Shown here: piece after piece, positions 62,468 to 64,000 of the stretch
Layout of the letters: every line of letters starts with the position of its first letter
Position numbering within the stretch: the first letter of the stretch is position 1
Origin: Mycolicibacterium anyangense
Lineage (GTDB): Bacteria; Actinomycetota; Actinomycetes; Mycobacteriales; Mycobacteriaceae
Direction: 5' to 3'
Assembly: GCF_010731855.1 (NCBI RefSeq)
Contig: NZ_AP022620.1
Location: forward strand, 1,054,001-1,118,000
Length of the DNA stretch: 64,000 bases
Position numbers and translations under genes: made by a program
The notes under the pieces: model-generated
The model's database searches: none
Told to the model about the DNA's origin: nothing
Seen by the model: the letters and a program-made list of their open reading frames with translations, nothing else

Positions 62468-63100
62468 ATGGCGGCTGCGGCGGACGAATCAGAGGTGATC
62501 GCGGCGCTGCGCGCCCGCGACGAGCTGGTGTTCGCCACGTTGGTCGACGAGCACACCCCGGCGCTGCTACGGGTTGCCCGCGGTTATGTGCCCAGCCGCG
62601 AGATCGCCGAAGAAGTGGTCCAGGAAACGTGGATCGCTCTGGTGAAGGGCATCGACAAGTTCGAAGGCCGCTCCTCGCTGCGCACCTGGCTGTTCGCCGT
62701 CCTGATCAACATCGCCAAGGCCCGCGGGATCCGGGAGCGGCGCAGTGACGACGCCGAGATCGCCGCGTTCACCGGCGGAACCGTCGAGTCCTCCCGGTTC
62801 CGGCCACCGGGGGACCGGTGGGCCGGTCACTGGAAGAGCGGAGAGCAACCGGCGCCGTTCCCGGAGACCCCCGAAGGGTCGGTCCTGGGCCGTGAGCTCG
62901 CCGACGTGGCCCGGGCCGAGCTGGACAAGCTGCCGCAGCGGCAACGACAGGTGGTGACCATGCGCGACATGCTCGGCTTCGATTCGAACGAGGTGTGCGA
63001 ACTGCTCGAGATCAGCGCCGCCAATCAGCGGGTGTTGCTGCACCGCGGCCGGGCCGCCGTGCGCCAAGCCCTCGAGGCCTATCTGGCGGAGCGCTCATGA
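62468..63100 (+). CDS. ECF RNA polymerase sigma factor
   Basis: A 210-residue extracytoplasmic-function sigma factor. Region 2 (about 25-95) reads LLRVARGYVPSREIAEEVVQ then ETWIALVKGIDKFEG and RTWLFAVLINIAKARG; region 4 (about 145-200) reads LPQRQRQVVTMRDMLGFDSN then EVCELLEISAANQRVLLHRGRAAVR. The linker of about 50 residues (FTGGTVESSRFRPPGDRW) is longer than usual but common in this ECF subgroup, which is typically paired with a soluble zinc anti-sigma factor. The stop overlaps the downstream zf-HC2 gene by 4 nt, confirming such a pairing. Regulon unknown. Confidence 0.93.
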   Translation: MAAAADESEVIAALRARDELVFATLVDEHTPALLRVARGYVPSREIAEEVVQETWIALVKGIDKFEGRSSLRTWLFAVLINIAKARGIRERRSDDAEIAAFTGGTVESSRFRPPGDRWAGHWKSGEQPAPFPETPEGSVLGRELADVARAELDKLPQRQRQVVTMRDMLGFDSNEVCELLEISAANQRVLLHRGRAAVRQALEAYLAERS

Positions 63101-63345
63101 CCGCCCCGGTGACTCCGCTCAACTGCGATGAGCTGGTGGAACTGGTCACCGCCTACCTCGATGGCGCCCTTGACCCCGACACCCGCGCCCGCTTCGACCT
63201 GCACCTCGCCGAGTGCGACGGCTGCGAGAGCTACCTCCAGCAGTTCCGGGGCACCGTCGACACGCTGGGCCGCCTCGAGCGCGACGATCTCGACCCCGGC
63301 TTCCGCGATCGTCTGATGCAGGCCTTCCGCGACTTCGAGACCTGA
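63097..63345 (+). CDS. Zinc-finger (zf-HC2/ZAS) anti-sigma factor
   Basis: An 82-residue cytosolic protein with the ZAS signature H-x3-C-x2-C in LHLAECDGCESYL (about 38-50), preceded by the sigma-contacting helix CDELVELVTAYLDGAL. It has no transmembrane helix, so it should act as a soluble, possibly redox- or zinc-responsive, anti-sigma factor for the ECF sigma encoded just upstream. The ATG overlaps the sigma stop by 4 nt, giving coupled translation and near-equal stoichiometry. Confidence 0.9.
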   Translation: MTAPVTPLNCDELVELVTAYLDGALDPDTRARFDLHLAECDGCESYLQQFRGTVDTLGRLERDDLDPGFRDRLMQAFRDFET

Positions 63346-63383
63346 GGGAATGCCGCGCGCCGCGGTGGGTGTTGACTTGGCTC

Positions 63384-64000
63384 ATGGTGGACGACGCACG
63401 ACTGCAGCAACTGTTCGCGCCGTTGACGATCGGATCGCTGAGCTTGCGGAACCGGTTCGCGATGGCCCCGATGACCCGCGGGGCCTCGCCGGGCGGCGTG
63501 CCGGGCCCCGATGTGGCGGCGTACTACGGGCGACGCGCAGCCGGCGGAACCGCGCTCATCATCACCGAGGGAATCCGCATGCCGCACCCCGCGGCCGGCT
63601 GGCCCGAGGCCATCCCCGAACTCGACGGTGCCGAGGTTGTGCGCGGGTGGCGCGCGGTGACCGACGCGGTACATGCCGAGGGGGCCACCATCGCCGCGCA
63701 GCTGTGGCATCAGGGCGTGGCCCGCGGTGTGCACGACGGTGACACCGCCGAGCAGACGCCGGTCAGTCCCTCCGGGCTCGACGTGACCGGCAACCCGGTC
63801 GGCCGCGCGCTGAGCACCGAGGAACTGCCCGCGGTGGCGCAGGCTTTCGCGCTTGGTGCCCGCAACGCTCGCGAGGCCGGATTCGACGCCGTGGAGATCC
63901 ACGGCGCCCACGGGTATCTGCTCGACCAATTCCTCTGGGCCGAAACCAATCGCCGTACCGACGGCTACGGCGGCTCACTGCAGGCCCGCACCCGGTTCCC
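63384..64000 (+). CDS. Old Yellow Enzyme-family FMN oxidoreductase (N-terminal part)
   Basis: The window ends inside this gene after 205 complete codons. The visible part is the first half of an FMN TIM-barrel: LFAPLTIGSLSLRNRFAMAPMTRG at the start, here LFAPLTIGSLSLRNR and FAMAPMTR, then LIITEG, AQLWHQGVARG with the conserved histidine, GFDAVEIHGAHGYLLDQFL and TNRRTDGYGGSL with the OYE signature. These are NAD(P)H-dependent ene-reductases acting on activated alkenes or nitro compounds. The ATG at 63384 follows TTGACTTGGCTC with no ribosome site. It is 38 nt after the anti-sigma gene and might be a target of the ECF sigma factor. Confidence 0.9.
   Translation, partial: MVDDARLQQLFAPLTIGSLSLRNRFAMAPMTRGASPGGVPGPDVAAYYGRRAAGGTALIITEGIRMPHPAAGWPEAIPELDGAEVVRGWRAVTDAVHAEGATIAAQLWHQGVARGVHDGDTAEQTPVSPSGLDVTGNPVGRALSTEELPAVAQAFALGARNAREAGFDAVEIHGAHGYLLDQFLWAETNRRTDGYGGSLQARTRF

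Overview
The window is chromosomal DNA of a high-GC actinomycete, almost certainly a fast-growing Mycobacterium (Mycolicibacterium type). Gene order follows the M. tuberculosis Rv1407-Rv1466 neighbourhood (rsmB, rpe, ribD, P55, lprG, ribC, ribA2, ribH, uvrC, rapZ, yvcK, whiA, gap, pgk, tpiA, secG, ppc, then the pgl-opcA-zwf-tal-tkt cluster, ctaB, qor, ctaA, an ABC exporter, mptB, and sufR-sufB-D-C-S-U-T). There are no PE/PPE genes, and SufB has no intein. Species-level identity cannot be fixed from this sequence alone.

Layout. 1-1842: tail of rsmB, then rpe and ribD. 1852-16435: an accessory catabolic block sitting between ribD and the P55/lprG pair, which are neighbours in M. tuberculosis. 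It has a GntR/UTRA regulator and a DJ-1/PfpI protein on the minus strand. Diverging from these is an 11-gene plus-strand operon: oligopeptide ABC importer (5 genes), M20 amidohydrolase, APC permease, class III aminotransferase, FGGY kinase, NagB-type deaminase and a diaminopimelate-decarboxylase-like enzyme. 16418-18689: P55 efflux pump and LprG lipoprotein. 18865-25184: riboflavin genes ribC, ribA2 and ribH, interrupted by a 1175-residue repetitive surface protein. 25181-31102: a PH-domain membrane protein, a GNAT acetyltransferase, uvrC, and the rapZ-yvcK-whiA trio. 31105-39504: an MpaB-like protein, lower glycolysis (gap-pgk-tpiA), secG, a decayed dehydrogenase remnant, ppc and small uncharacterised genes. 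39501-46411: the minus-strand pentose-phosphate operon. 46660-55375: haem O/A synthesis (ctaB, ctaA), a FUSC transporter, qor, an ATP-grasp protein, a two-gene ABC exporter and the lipoglycan mannosyltransferase mptB. 55465-61791: the SUF Fe-S assembly operon with its SufR regulator. 61806-64000: a conserved unknown, an ECF sigma/zinc anti-sigma pair and the start of an Old Yellow Enzyme.

How it works together. Most of the window is core metabolism: pentose phosphates feed ribulose-5-phosphate to riboflavin synthesis (rpe, rib genes), glycolysis joins anaplerosis (ppc), haem A serves cytochrome oxidase, and SUF builds Fe-S clusters. The most unusual content is the 1.85-16.4 kb block. It combines two importers, an amidohydrolase, a canonical-looking NagB, an atypical sugar kinase and two PLP enzymes under a HutC/NagR-type regulator. 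I infer it takes up and dismantles an amino-sugar/amino-acid conjugate, but the substrate cannot be read from sequence. A second recurrent signal is a TANNNT element 6-7 nt upstream of start codons at many gene heads, the signature of leaderless mycobacterial transcription, which also supports several start choices. No tRNA, rRNA, CRISPR array, insertion sequence or riboswitch was recognised.
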